DNA of 64,000 nt from Dermacentor variabilis (Eukaryota; Arthropoda; Arachnida; Ixodida; Ixodidae), in NCBI RefSeq assembly GCF_050947875.1, contig NC_134568.1:219665673-219729672 (forward strand), read 5' to 3'. Below are positions 23,086 to 34,163 of this stretch, in pieces. The position numbers were made by a program, and so were the translations under genes. The first letter of the stretch is position 1. Each line of letters begins with the position of its first letter. Under the pieces are notes generated by a model. It was not told the origin of the DNA. It saw only the letters and a list, made by a program, of their open reading frames with translations, and searched no databases.

Positions 23086-24070
23086 GAGCGCTATAACGTA
23101 AAACTATTCCAAACTTTTCTATTCCAATTCTGCTATCAGCCCTCCACGATTGGTCAAAAACTTTTTTTCGACGACCCCCACTTCACCTGTCTGTCACGCG
23201 ACGTCACGAAAACCGCCATAGCTCCCCATCTGCTATGATGTGTACACACTGATTATGCATGATTCAACATAAAAAAGAAAAACAGTTATTTCTGATCCAA
23301 CCCCTTTTCGCCATTAGCCCTCGGCTATTGGTAAAAAGTTTTCGGGCTGCACCCACTTCACCTGCCTGTCACGCGACGTCACAAAACCGCGCAAACTCAG
23401 CGCGTCAAAGTGACGTGTACGCGATAAAGATGCATTAATATGCCGAACAAAACTGAATTTTCTTCGGTATAGCCGCAGGCTGCCCCATTCCGAAAGGAAT
23501 AAAAGATGTCTGCCGCCGATTGCTGAGACGCTGGCTACTCGCACCTGCCGGAGAGCATGGGTGTATTTGCGTAAAATAAAACTTCTTGCGTGGCCGTGTA
23601 ACGTTTTCGGGCACTTTCGGCACGTTTACAACCTCATTCTGCCAACTCTTCTTTGCTGAGGGTCAATTTTAGCGTCATTCTTAAGCATCCGTTGCATGTC
23701 GCCGCGATTTTAGACCAGCCACCACAAGCTGAGTAACGGAAAGCCGGCCAATCGCAGACGCCGGCACCACCCACTTCATCCGGTTATCGATTTTCAGTGC
23801 ACTGGCTCTGCCCCAGCGGATCCCTCTCCACTTGAGCTTTCTCCTCGCCTCTTGTCAGCCAATTAGATACGACAAGCCGCTCAGTGTAGGCAATGTTAAT
23901 CGTTTTTCAAGCAAACAAAAGTGACCTCCTATGAACGAGGATAGTGTTTGATTGGTGTGTACAGACAACCCTGTGGGTGACCGCCCGGTGCTTGCGTCGG
24001 TGGTTACGCAAATTTGACGTCAGGAGATTGGAATAGAAACATATTGGAATAGTTTTACGTTATAGGGCCC
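23086..24070 (-). mobile_element. Family A TIR element, copy A2
   Basis: 985 bp between CAG direct repeats (23083-23085 and 24071-24073), reversed relative to A1. The left end is GAGCGCTATAACGTAAAAC and the right end complements to GGGCCCTATAACGTAAAAC. The same internal ACGTCGCGTGACAG-type blocks are present on the complement. Confidence 0.87.
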
Positions 24071-24650
24071 CAGCGCTGCGTAATAGTTAAAGCAAAGCTT
24101 ACCGCATAACGAGCGCCGATAAATCGAGAATAAATTTATTCGAGCACCTCAAGTTTAACTCGTGCTACTCGTCTTCACATGTGAATGCGGCAATGTAGGT
24201 CGGCGTTGGAGGCTTTTATGACAGAGCGTGGTTATGTACTAAGCCTTTATGGCTGCTCGCATTGAAACATCCTGAAGTCGAAGTGGATAAAATTGGCAAT
24301 TGGCGCTACATGTTTTCGAAAGCACATCGCGCGGTAGAAGACGTATTTTCATGATTGAGGCTGCTACCGGCAGTCAGAGTAATTTGCTTCAAATGTTTCC
24401 GACGTCGTACAATTAACTCGGAAAAGGAGAGCGAAACTGAAATAGCCTCTTTTAAGATTACACTGCGCTGTGTTGGTGCTGCCCAAAGCTAAAATTAATT
24501 TCGTGCAGCGCATTATAAGAAACATTGGGCACCGATGATTGATATTGACACGTGTACTTGTTTATGGAATGACCGCGTTTCATCGTCTAAAAAATGTTAT
24601 CGCTCAGCGCAGGACGCGCCTACATGTATACATATATATAGGAGGTTTCT

Positions 24651-24820
24651 GGAATGTTATTCGATGGAGGCGAAATGAGAAAACACCCGTGTACTTAGAT
24701 TTAGGCGCACGTTAAAGATCCCCAGGTGGTCGAAATTTCCGGAGTCCTCCACTACGGCGTGCCTCATAATCAGAAAGTGGTTTTGGCACGTAAAACCCCA
24801 TAATTTTTTTGGAATGTTAT
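24651..24820 (+). mobile_element. Ruka-type SINE, 5'-truncated, with 10-bp target duplication
   Basis: GGAATGTTAT at 24651-24660 and 24811-24820 enclose 150 bp of SINE body (TCGATGGAGGCGAAATGAG to GGCACGTAAAACCCCATAAT). The tRNA-like head and both promoter boxes are missing, yet the duplication shows this piece was inserted as such. Confidence 0.85.
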
Positions 24821-25427
24821 CGATGGTTCTATCCGCTGTCTGTTGTCGCCGGTCCTTGTATAATCTGATTGCGTGTATGCGCGACGCGAATGGGGTAGAA
24901 CTTTCTGGAAGACACGCGGGCACCAGCGATTACTCTGTAACGTCCGATGGCTCATGCATAAAAGCTGACGCGCTTTACCCACTGATCAGATTTTCGACGA
25001 TCGCCGACTGTGTTCGCCGCTATCGTTGTGCTTTGAGTGTAGCCTATTTTTGAGGGCACAGGCGTGCCCAACAAAACACTAGTTTCACCATTCACAGTTT
25101 TGCTGCTTTTTTCACCGTCACTACAACCTGACAATATTCCATATGAGCGGTTAGGGAAAATTTAACGGCACCATAGGCCATATGTGCAGTTTGTAAGACC
25201 ACATATGCGCTCGCTCCGCTCACATGTTTTCGGGCACATGGCGTCACTACAGCTGTTCTGACTAAACATGCATCGCTATCATGGGAGAAATTATTGGCCT
25301 CTAATGAATATTTACCTACACGTGGAACGTTATTCTCCTGGGGGCACACTGCGGGCCCGCATTAAAGAAAACGGCTAGAATTGCTCATAGTGGACACACC
25401 ATGCAACCAGCCCGGCAACGTGCCCTA

Positions 25428-25536
25428 GTAGAATTGTTCGGAAGAGCAAACTCCAGCCAATCCTGATGCTGGACATACTATTAGCGAAGGTGGCCGGCCA
25501 ATCGCAAACAGCCATTACAAAGGAAAAGCTTTGTAA
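25428..25536. repeat. Family E repeat, truncated
   Basis: AGAATTGTTCGGAAGAGCAA to GAAAAGCTTTGTAAACG matches one half of the E body. It ends 64 bp before a MAM exon, so part of the branch-point region may derive from it. Confidence 0.6.
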
Positions 25537-25600
25537 ACGCTGCCGCTGGTACGAGCGCCAACTCAGTGCCCTTCCCGCTCTTCCGCCTGAATCTGACCAG

Positions 25601-25911
25601 CATTCTCAAGCGCGATGCACGTGCTGCCCGTCGGCGCAGGTGACGGCTGGTACAGCCGCGCTCAGTTCTCGCGGAACTCCTGGTACGAGTCAGTGGCCCA
25701 GCTGGAGCTGTCGACCGCGGGGCCCTTTTGCTTCTCGGCGTGGGTGCACGTATCTGGCCTCAAGCTGCCGCGCGTCGAGATGGCCTCGCGCCAGCTGGAC
25801 GCCGACGGCGACGAGGCCGACAAGGAGCGCGTCTTCTACCGGGCGCAGTCCTCGCATCAGGAGCTCTGGCGCAACGTGCTCTACTACGAGGACCGTCGGG
25901 GTAGCATGCAG
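25601..25911 (+). CDS. MAM gene exon 2: MAM-1 core
   Basis: Central part of MAM-1. The acceptor ends TCTGACCAG and the donor is CAG|GTGAGA. It enters in phase 1 and leaves in phase 0. The frame reads MHVLPVGAGDGWYSRAQFS, then a GPFCFSAWVHVSG segment, the third MAM cysteine in its CLxFWY-like setting, and later ERVFYRAQSSHQELWRNVLY with the conserved tryptophan. At 311 bp it covers what two exons encode in each of modules 2, 3 and 4. It is noticeably more GC-rich than its surroundings. A nearer AG at 25610 gives the wrong phase, which is why 25601 was chosen. Confidence 0.88.
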
Positions 25912-26202
25912 GTGAGAGAGGAACTGTCACTGTCGTCGCGCGGACGCTCCGTACCACTGGTCTGCAGCGGCTGCAGCGACTGAGAAATGAGGCTAAACGG
26001 TGTCTGTCGAGCCTGCATTCATGATAGCACACATTGAGGCTCCGCTTGTACAGGGCCATGGCGAGTTAACTTCATTTGCTGGCCTCTCAATTCGAATACA
26101 TGTGCGACGCATAAATCATCTCGTTGGCATAAGGGAACTAATTGTAATGTAACTTTTTGTATTCGAAAATAATTGTCGTACTCTAGTTCATATTTGGAGC
26201 CG

Positions 26203-26348
26203 GAGCCGAATTCACAAAGCTTTAATTTCGTAAGAAGTGTTTCTCATGAGCCGGTCATACTCGCTAATGTTATGTTCGCTCTCGCAATCGACCAGGACCT
26301 GCTCTTACGGACAGCTGTGGCGTACGAAGTGCTTTGTGATTATGGGCC
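26203..26348. repeat. Family E short TIR repeat
   Basis: Opens GAGCCGAATTCACAAAGC, closes GCTTTGTGATTATGGGCC. 146 bp, non-coding, same family as 19048 and 38475. Confidence 0.65.
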
Positions 26349-27600
26349 GAGATTATTAATTTAACTCCTTGAATATTTTCTAAAGAATGAAAAAGTCCAG
26401 AAAAAATTGAAGCATCAAGTTTTCAATGTTCGGTGTAATTTAGCATGAAGGACATATGAGTATTCATAATTCATGACTTTCTAAGTGATATCTGCTATGC
26501 CGTGTAAAGTTAACAAAATGGCCTCATTACACATGAGCCAAGAAAACTATATTGTATTGGGAATAAATAGTTTGCAAAACTCACTTGCGTGAAGAATGTG
26601 CTTTATGCAAACTGCAAATTTAGAGAATAGAGTAGCACGCTTTAAATACTCTCTAAGTTGATATACGTTTTCTTTGTGGAGTTAATTTGTTATGTGATTT
26701 CCCGGAATTCTCGTTTCTTTCTCATTTTTTAAAACATCTATGAACATTAAGAAAACTACGCCAATGATCACTGATATTTAACTTCTTTTCTATGAAATGC
26801 AATCAATTCCTTTCGAATTAGTTTACCAGTTTTCTAAGGAGAGCATTTCTGCTTTTCAGCTATACCTTCGTCTAAAGTCAAATCGGTGAATTACACTTTT
26901 GGAATTACAAATTGGCCGCTTTAAAAAAAAAACGAAATCTATAGCGCAGGTTTGACATGCAGAAAAACGACTCAAACATGAGATGCTCGTGTCAGCGCCT
27001 CCTTTGAACTCTCAAAGCAGACGCATGTGTTGTCACAGACTCTGGTATCTATTAACCGAGACAAGGTGTCTGTTGATCATTAAATTACGAATAGGATTTC
27101 ATTCGAACATACTTGGATCAAACCTCAACCAGGAAGTTCTTGTGTACACAAGAACTTACGTTTTTCATATCTTATATCATGAATATATAATTATCTTTTT
27201 CGACAGCAAAATGACTTGCGAAAGAAACAAAATTTGTGACATCACTTAATCTCACATGTCATCGGTTACGTCACATATGTATTCCCTTTCAGTTTTCTCA
27301 GCTATTTGTCAATTTTGCGTTGTTTTGCGCCAAGTTAGCGTTGAGATAGCTTTATTAGAGTTCTCTACCTATTCTAATTCAGTGTTCACATTTAGCATGA
27401 GCTACAGTAGTATATTTGTGCTAACGATATTCGTGGAAAAACTGTGTTTTTACCTGTTTTAATTCGCAATCAGTAGTTAAGGTTCCTCCTTTCCTTCCGC
27501 CAATTTTCCTTGCGTGATTTTCGTTTTGTTTTTTTCGACAGCAATGTTCGCATTTCAGAAACAATGCCTGAAAAAGAGTTGTCTTTCTGTCTGTTTCTCT
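26349..27600. other. AT-rich intron, nothing recognised
   Basis: About 1.2 kb of AT-rich intron sequence. Short open frames on both strands show no motifs. Confidence 0.6.
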
Positions 27601-28743
27601 CTTGCGTCACTGCATGCCTTCCTCGCCAGATAAGGAACCGTCGTTGACGTAGGACGCATTGAATACAGTATAGAACTGCGCAAATAAAACAAGGTCTCGA
27701 GGAAACAAATACCACAGACAAGCGCTGACTGCCAAGTGGAAGTTTATTTGAAATTCTCCAGCCATATTATACATTTCCCAGCATAGGCATGCGTGCACCA
27801 GTCGCAAAAATACCTGCAAATCAGCAACATTATAATATTTCATCCAAAAAAAAGCTATTTCTTTTCCCGACAAGCCAAGAGAGGGAGCGCTTACATATTT
27901 ATCTCCTCCCTTTCCAACGTAATAAGCCTCTATTATTTCCCTTTCCCTCTTACCTTTTCCAATTTCCCTGTGATTTTTTTTTCCAAATATGGTAGCGCAG
28001 TGACACCTGTTACAATGTCCTGCTAAATGACTCCCATAGCCATTCTTTAGGTTACCGCTGTGCTGACGAGCTCTTTAATTGAAACACTGTCCCGTTTGAC
28101 TTATATAAGTTTTTCCGCAGCTCAGCGGTATCTGATAGATAACGTTTCGCCTGCAGTCAGTGAAACGGGATTTATGATTTGTGGTGCACAGGGGCCTTTC
28201 GCGCGTTTTCATACGATTGCATATCGAGGACAGCTTACACGGGGCACTGAAAAGCAAATTAATATTATGTCTATTGGAAGCTTTCTTTAGATTGTGTGAC
28301 ATGTGCAAGTATGGCACCACCTGCGCTTAGTCTCTTGTCTTCATGCTTTTCTTTTTGTGATGTTTCGGAACTTATTCTTTTCTCTTTCTGCAAGATGGCT
28401 TCGCATACTGAAGTGATCACCGAACTGGGAAAGCTTGCGTTCTGTAATCGCGCTATCTGATTTAAAAAACTTTGATCGCACTCATGCTCACACGACTTAC
28501 TCAGTGCTGCCTTAATGCACGTGGTTGCTATGCCTCTCTTAGTCAATTTAGTGTAGCGCTGTCGTAGCGCAACAAGGTTTTCTTAGATCTGTAATGATAT
28601 CCCCAGCATACATGCATGTCCGAAGAAAAACAGAGATTAATATCGAGAAACGAAATGCGATTGTTATTAGGCAATTCCTGCGTGAACTTAAGTCCTTCCG
28701 ATGAGTTACTGAACAATTCCAAAATTTCTTCGACCGCGTCATG
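27600..28743 (-). pseudogene. Penelope-like element copy, minus orientation (RT end, GIY-YIG motif, 3' part)
   Basis: Penelope-like elements combine a reverse transcriptase with a GIY-YIG-type endonuclease. On the minus strand the order is an RT C-terminal piece (28740-28560, with a FLDINLCF-like block), TKRGIATTCIKAALSKSC (from 28546), then LFSAPCKLSSICNRMKTR, CTTNHKSRFTDCRRNVIY and IPLSCGKTYISQTGQCFN (28320-28075). The last block matches the VYxIPCxCGKxYIGQTGR core of this endonuclease. Stops and a frame change interrupt it. Positions 27797-28743 form the left arm of a large inverted repeat with the copy at 28818-30321. The 3' portion beyond 27797 is present only on this side. Confidence 0.82.
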
Positions 28744-30321
28744 CGGTCGAACCGTGAGTGTTTAGATACGTTGACGACTACTTAATTGTTATGAGGAAAG
28801 ATACCTGTATGCATTTTCATGACGCGGTCGAAAAATTTTTGGACTTGTTCATTAACTCATCGGGAGGACTTGAGTTCACGCAGGAATTGCCAATTAACAA
28901 TCGCATTCCGTTTCTCGATATTAATCTCTGTTTTTCTTTGGACGAGCATGTATGCTGGGGATATCATTACAGATCTAAGAAAACCTTGTTGCGCTACGAC
29001 AGCGCTACACTAAATTGACTAAGAGAGGCATAGCAACCACGTGCATTAAGGCAGCACTGAGTAAGTCGTGTGAGCATGAGTGCGATCAAAGTTTTTTAAA
29101 TCGGATAGGGCGATTACAGAACGCAGGCTTTCCCAGTTTTGTGATCATTTCAGTATGCGAAGCCATCTTGCAGAAAGAGAAAAGAATAAGTTCCGAAACA
29201 TCACAAAAAGAAAAGCATGAAGACAAGAGACTAAGCGCAGGTGGTGCCATACTTGAACAAGTTGCCGCACAATGTAAAGAAAGTTTCCAATAGACATAAT
29301 ATTATTTTGCTTTTCAGTGCCCCGTGTAAGCTGTCCTCGATATGTAATCGTATGAAAACGCGCGAAAGGCCCCTGTGCACCACAAATCATAAATCCCGTT
29401 TCACTGACTGCAGGCGAAACGTTATCTATCATGTTGAATTCCAATGGCGGAGTCGGAGCAAGTTTTTCAGCTCGTTTCGGAGCAAGTTTGTTCCAATGAC
29501 AGAGTGAGGGCGGGAGTAAGGTATTCCAATGAGAGAGTCAGAGGGGATTCAGAGCGGGAGTCACTCCGTGGAGCAGAAAAAGATGCTCCGCCAAAATCGG
29601 CGGAGTGGACCGGAACTCTGCGTGACGTATTTCCTTTACTACGTTTGTCTGCCGGGAGGCGCCGCCGGTCACGACTCGCGGGGAAGCAAAAGCTGCTGCA
29701 CGCTTAGCGAGATATCCATTCCGCACTTTAAAAAAGAACGACAGGTGAACGGCGCTGAAGAGACAAGTGACCGGTGCGGCGGTGCTGGGAGCAAACAGCG
29801 GAAGGAAATGACAACACGCAAGGCATCCTGGGTAACTCGGAGATAGAAGTTCCGCTTCCGCCTCGCTCCGGCGGCGCAGTTTGTGTTCCACTCGCGGATT
29901 TGAAGGCGTTGCTCTACGCCAGAGTCGAGTGCTCGCTCGCGGAGTCCGACGGCTGCTCCGACTCCGCCATTGGAATTCAACATTAGATACCGCTGAGCTG
30001 CGGAAAAACTTATATAGGTCAAACGGGACAGTGTTTCAATGAAAGAGCTCGTCAGCACAGCAGTAACCTAAAGAATGGCTATGGGAGTCATTTAGCAGGA
30101 CAATGTAACCAGTGTCACTGCATTCCCAGATTTGGAAAAAACAAAATTCATAGGGAAACGAAAAGGTAAGAGGGAAAGGAAAATAATAGAGCCTTATTAC
30201 ATTAGAAAGGGAGGAGGTGAATATGTAAGCGCTCCCTCTCTTGCATTGTCGGGAAAAGAAATAGATTTTTTGGCTGAAAGAGTATGTTGTTGCTGATATG
30301 CAGATGTTTTCGCGACTGGTG
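28744..30321 (+). pseudogene. Penelope-like element copy, plus orientation, head-to-head with its partner
   Basis: Starts in the RT palm: FRYVDDYLIVMRKD, with the catalytic YVDD at 28767-28778. It continues FLDLFINSSGGLEF and IPFLDINLCF to 29018, then TKRGIATTCIKAALSKSC (29015-29293) and CTTNHKSRFTDCRRNVIY (to about 29430). There a foreign element of about 550 bp splits the endonuclease; the CGKTYIGQTGQCFNERAR block resumes at about 29990-30050. The frame is broken between blocks. About 70 bp of this copy (the YVDD region) has no partner in the left copy, so the centre of the inverted repeat lies at 28744-28817. Confidence 0.82.
29432..29983. mobile_element. TIR element nested in the Penelope-like copy
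   Basis: Left end TGTTGAATTCCAATGGCGGA (29432 on), continuing GTCGGAGCA. The right end is its reverse complement, ending at 29983. The perfect part of the terminal repeat is about 26 bp. The partner Penelope copy reads straight through this point (CTATCAGATACC), proving an insertion. Open frames inside show no transposase motif, so it is non-autonomous. Target duplication is ambiguous. Confidence 0.75.
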
Positions 30322-30365
30322 TATCCTTGTTTTATTCGCGCTGTTTAACCTTAGTTCTAGATATG

Positions 30366-30380
30366 AACCAACTAGCCCCC
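30366..30380 (+). repeat. Isolated family H 3' motif
   Basis: AACCAACTAGCCCCC, 57 bp before a MAM exon. No hairpin or flanking repeats seen. Confidence 0.35.
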
Positions 30381-30436
30381 ATCAATATCTTACTAATGAA
30401 TACAGTAGCGTTCAAGTTGTTCATTTCTGTGTGCAG

Positions 30437-30518
30437 ATAGAGATTCGAGCTTGGCACTTTACCAATGGATCCGTCGGTGTCGATGATTTGAGCGTGTCCA
30501 GCGGATCGTGCCCCACAG
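30437..30518 (+). CDS. MAM gene exon 3: MAM-1 C-terminal end
   Basis: Last exon of MAM-1. It reads IEIRAWHFTNGSVGVDDLSV and then SSGSCPT: the VDDL strand and final GxC cysteine that close every MAM module. The acceptor is GTGTGCAG and the donor ACAG|GTAAAT. Phase 0 in, phase 1 out, 82 bp. The phase matches exon 2 exactly, giving a MAM-1 of 179 codons. It lies only about 115 bp downstream of the recognisable Penelope-like sequence. Confidence 0.93.
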
Positions 30519-31066
30519 GTAAATATTTTGCTTGTCTGGAAGCACTACGGGTCCATATTGCAATTGCTGCACTTAGGCTGAAAGTCGCACATTGTACCAT
30601 TCATGTGTGGACGCTAAGTGCGTTTATGTTGTGTGAATGTTTAATTGCAGTAGAGTTACGTTGTGACTACAAATGCAATACCTCGAGCGTAACTTTTGTC
30701 ACCTGTATGTTTTACGACCTGCGCACTCGCGACTTCCGCGTACAAAATCGCAGGGACCACACTTAATTTTATATTTAGAAACAAAAATACTATTTTCGGT
30801 TTGTGCTGTATAGAGAGGCACGCTCCATAATCGCTTCGACACCTGACGACGAATGCGCTCAGAAAATGCGTATTGCTTCATTTTTGGTGTCAGCGTTCAG
30901 CCTTTTCTTTATTCAGAGCGCTGTGGACTGCTGTGCTATCATAGCGTCTTCAAGACTTTCAGACTTTCAACGATGAGTACATGTATTCTGAGGGTTGCGC
31001 TGGCAGGTTAAATATGTAAATGCTGCCTGCTTTGACATATTGTATTTCCTTTTGTTTTCTTTGCAG

Positions 31067-31222
31067 ATCCCCTGGACGGATCGTGTTCGTTCGACCGATC
31101 TGTGTGCGGCTACGAGAACGCAGTCGGCGGCAGCAGTAACAAATGGACGAGAATCCCATCGGGCCGCTCCGCGAGCAGGAACAAGGCTGTGACTCTGGAC
31201 CACACCACCGACACGATACGGG
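31067..31222 (+). CDS. MAM gene exon 4: MAM-2 N-terminal part
   Basis: Opens MAM-2: DPLDGSCSFDRSVCGYEN gives the CxF...C pair, then KWTRIPSGRS with the early tryptophan, and VTLDHTTDTIRG with the DHTT landmark. The acceptor is TCTTTGCAG and the donor GG|GTACAC. 156 bp, phase 1 on both sides, the same length as the equivalent exon of MAM-3. It follows exon 3 after a 548-bp intron, and only a few residues link the two domains. Confidence 0.93.
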
Positions 31223-31480
31223 GTACACGCGCGGCAGAGCGTTAATCAGAGTGGTCACCACTGTGCGCTTTTGTACACACCACAGAAAACACTTAACAAA
31301 CGGACACTGGTATTAAAATTCATGAGAATTTGCTGTTTTATATGCGAGGCTCAAATGGCCAACATATCGCCACCTGGTCCAGATATATCATGTATTCCAT
31401 CAATGTGGCAGCTTTTTGTTGTGTGGAACTGTCTAATGGCAGTTTAACCTCGCAATATGGCATGACTCTCACATCTCCAG

Positions 31481-31481
<1 letters not shown>

Positions 31482-31524
<43 letters not shown>

Positions 31525-31527
31525 TTT
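31482..31527. repeat. (TTTA)n microsatellite near a splice acceptor
   Basis: About 46 bp of TTTA repeats that end 47 bp before the exon at 31575. The T-rich run may contribute to the acceptor region. Confidence 0.95.
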
Positions 31528-31574
31528 GTGTCTCCCTTATTCTACGGCTTGTTTTTATACGGTCTTTTCCGCAG

Positions 31575-31772
31575 GTGGTTACGTCAGCCTGCTGGTCCCG
31601 GCCAACAGTGTGACCTCGAAAATTCTTACTTCCCCGATGCTCAGCGGGTCTGCAGGAGAACGAACTCGGTGCATCCGGTTCTTCTACTTTGCCCCAGCAC
31701 CAAACCAACACAGTGGACTCGAGCTTTTGCTGAGCAAGGGCTCCGCACTGGCTAGCGACAGGCAACTGCCCG
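31575..31772 (+). CDS. MAM gene exon 5: MAM-2 core, first part
   Basis: Continues MAM-2 with GGYVSLLVPANSVTSK, then ILTSPMLSGSAGERTRCIRF, containing the L.SP and third-cysteine landmarks, FFYFAPAPNQHSGLELLL and SDRQLP. The acceptor is TTTTCCGCAG and the donor CCCG|GTGAGT, an excellent site. 198 bp, phase 1 on both sides. In MAM-1 the same region is continuous with the next segment, so the phase-1 intron at 31772 is specific to this module among the four. Confidence 0.94.
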
Positions 31773-32142
31773 GTGAGTGGACGCGCGCGTTGCTCTTTCA
31801 GGCTCTGTGGCACCATGTTTGCGTCCTTACGTACCGAGGGCGGTATAGTGTGCCGCCGCCTCAAGCATACAGGGTCGTGGCATCTGGGCCACCACTATGG
31901 ACATTTGGCGGAAAGGAATGCAGGTTGAAAATATCCGGCATAAATGTGAGCCCTGTGGCGTTGTCGCAGGAGAGGGCAAACGATTGTAGGTGCGTTCAAT
32001 GGAATAATATTTCGCTAGATTGTTTAAGGAATTAATCATTGTCTGGAGATGGGGTGCGTTTTATTACGGTGTTCAAAAAGTATTTCAGTGCCACTTTAAG
32101 GCACGGTTCAGTTACAGCTAGAATACCAAAGGCACGTATCAG

Positions 32143-33169
32143 GGACGCTATAACGTAAAGCTATTCAAAACTTTTCTATTCCATCTATGTAATCAGCCCT
32201 CCACGAATGGTCAAATTTGTTTCAGGCCACCCCCACTTCTGTTTCATGACAAAACATGAAAAAGTCATGAAAAACAGTCATGACATACCAACTAGCCCAA
32301 ACTGCCACGCTTTTCACCCCCACTTCGCTTGTTCGTCGCGCAACGACAGGAAACTGCGAAATCTCCTCATCTGATGTGACTTGTACACACTTATTATGCT
32401 TGATTAGACCGAACAAATAAGAAATAATTTTCGACTCTGCGCCTTTTTACCGTCAGCCCTCCGCAACTGGTCAAAAGTTTTCAGGCTGCGACCACTTTAC
32501 CTGCCTGTCACGCGACGTCACAAAACCGCGACAAAGTGAAGTGTACGCATTAAAGATCCATCAATATACCGAACAAAATTGATATTTTTTTCGTACAGCC
32601 GGAGACTTCGCACTTCTGAAATGAATAGAAGATGGCTGCCCGCCGATCGCTCTGGCACTAGCTGCTCGGAGCTGCCGGGAAAAATGGATTTATTTGCATA
32701 TAATCCAAATTTTTCTGTGGCAGTATAACGTCGTCGATCGCTCTGCGAAATTTCCTTCTCTGAGGATCAGCTTTAGCTGCGTTGTTACCCTTCCGTTGCA
32801 CGCCGCCGCAATTTTCTGCCAGACACCGAAAGCTAAGCAAGAAGTGGGCCAATCGCAGACGCCGGCACCACCCTACTCATTAGGTTATCTACTTTCACTG
32901 CGCAAGCTCGGCCCCACTGCAACCCTTTCCACTTCTCTGTTCTCCTCGCCTCTGGTCAGCCAATTAGATAAGGAAAAACCTGTTAAGTAAGCCAATGCTA
33001 TTCCTTTTGAAAGTAAACAAAAGTGACCTCCTATAAATGAAGAGAGCGTTCCACAGACCTGTTCAAACAACTCTGCGAGTCAGCGCTTGATGCTTGCGTT
33101 GGCGGTTACGTAAATTTGACGTCAGGGAATTGGAATAAAAGATTGGAATAGCGTTACGTTATAGGGCCC
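32143..33169 (-). mobile_element. Family A TIR element, copy A3, with a small insertion
   Basis: CAG direct repeats at 32140-32142 and 33170-33172. Left end GGACGCTATAACGTAAAGC, right end complement GGGCCCTATAACGTAACGC. Same orientation as A2. It contains the H4 micro-insertion at 32240-32314. No transposase frame. Confidence 0.87.
32228..32326 (+). mobile_element. Micro-insertion H4 (75 bp) with 12-bp target duplication
   Basis: CACCCCCACTTC at 32228-32239 and 32315-32326, interrupting A3; the other A copies read through here with a single copy. The insert has CATGAC/GTCATG words able to pair, then ACCAACTAGCCCAAACTGCC and ACGCTTTT. This is the clearest small member of family H. Confidence 0.82.
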
Positions 33170-33405
33170 CAGAAGTCTTTAATCCTGCAGAATAATTCTA
33201 GTACAAGGCCGCAGTAGGGAGTTAAATTTCGATTGCTTTTGTGATCCTTACTTTGGAATCTTTTGTAAGTGGCATCTTCTAAATGTTTGCTGTAAGGTGG
33301 GGAATATAATGGGGCCAGGGGGTGCTGGGAATGTCGTATGCGTTATTCAATTTGTTTTATGATTCACTGACATGCGTACTTCGTCTGTATTTCGGGTCTT
33401 TGCAG

Positions 33406-33500
33406 ACCTAGGACGGCTCTGGGGTGTCGACTACAACTCTCTCATAAGTGGAGCCTGGATGCCAGCTGAAGTCGGCTTCATTGCTTCGGACAATTATGAG
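33406..33500 (+). CDS. MAM gene exon 6: MAM-2 core, second part
   Basis: Reads DLGRLWGVDYNSLISGAWMP and AEVGFIASDNYE: the LW and W landmarks before the last strands of a MAM domain. The acceptor is GGTCTTTGCAG and the donor GAG|GTCATT, which is weaker than the rest. 95 bp, phase 1 in, phase 0 out, matching exon 5 and exon 7. The frame would stop three codons past the donor, which supports the splice. Confidence 0.88.
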
Positions 33501-34039
33501 GTCATTTTCTAGCACAGCTTCGCACTGTTCTCCATTACCCTGCGTTCCTTCAGGCCTGTAAAACTAAATTTTAGCATCATACAAGATACCCTTAAGTAAA
33601 AGTGTTATTCTTCCATATTAAAGTCGGTGTGACGAGTATCGTACAGAGCAAACCAACAAACTTGAACAGAAACACGACGAAGCATCCACTAGCGTAAAAA
33701 CAGGCACTACAAGATCGCAGAGGATATGTAAGGCTTTAACCACAATTGTGAAAAATCCCAAGAACGCCTATGGCGTTGTCATAGGCGCTCTTTCTCTGAG
33801 CCAGTTTCGGTGCCAGCGAGCTTACGAAGACAAAATAGTTGTTCGCCTTGATCCCACAAAACATGCGTTGTACAAAACTAGACTTGTCGAGCATGTGCTT
33901 CCATCCAACTGCTTACTGCATTAACCATGTACGATTATAAATCAAAATGGTTAATTCAGGCCACTTTGTTAATAACGAACATACTTATTTATATCTGGGC
34001 TACCACTTGTGACACTGCAATGGTCAAAGTAAGGGCCAA

Positions 34040-34163
<124 letters not shown>

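Noticed and set aside
25760..26059. Arg-rich minus-strand frame opposite the MAM-1 core exon
   Set aside because: Shadow of the GC-rich exon on the other strand.
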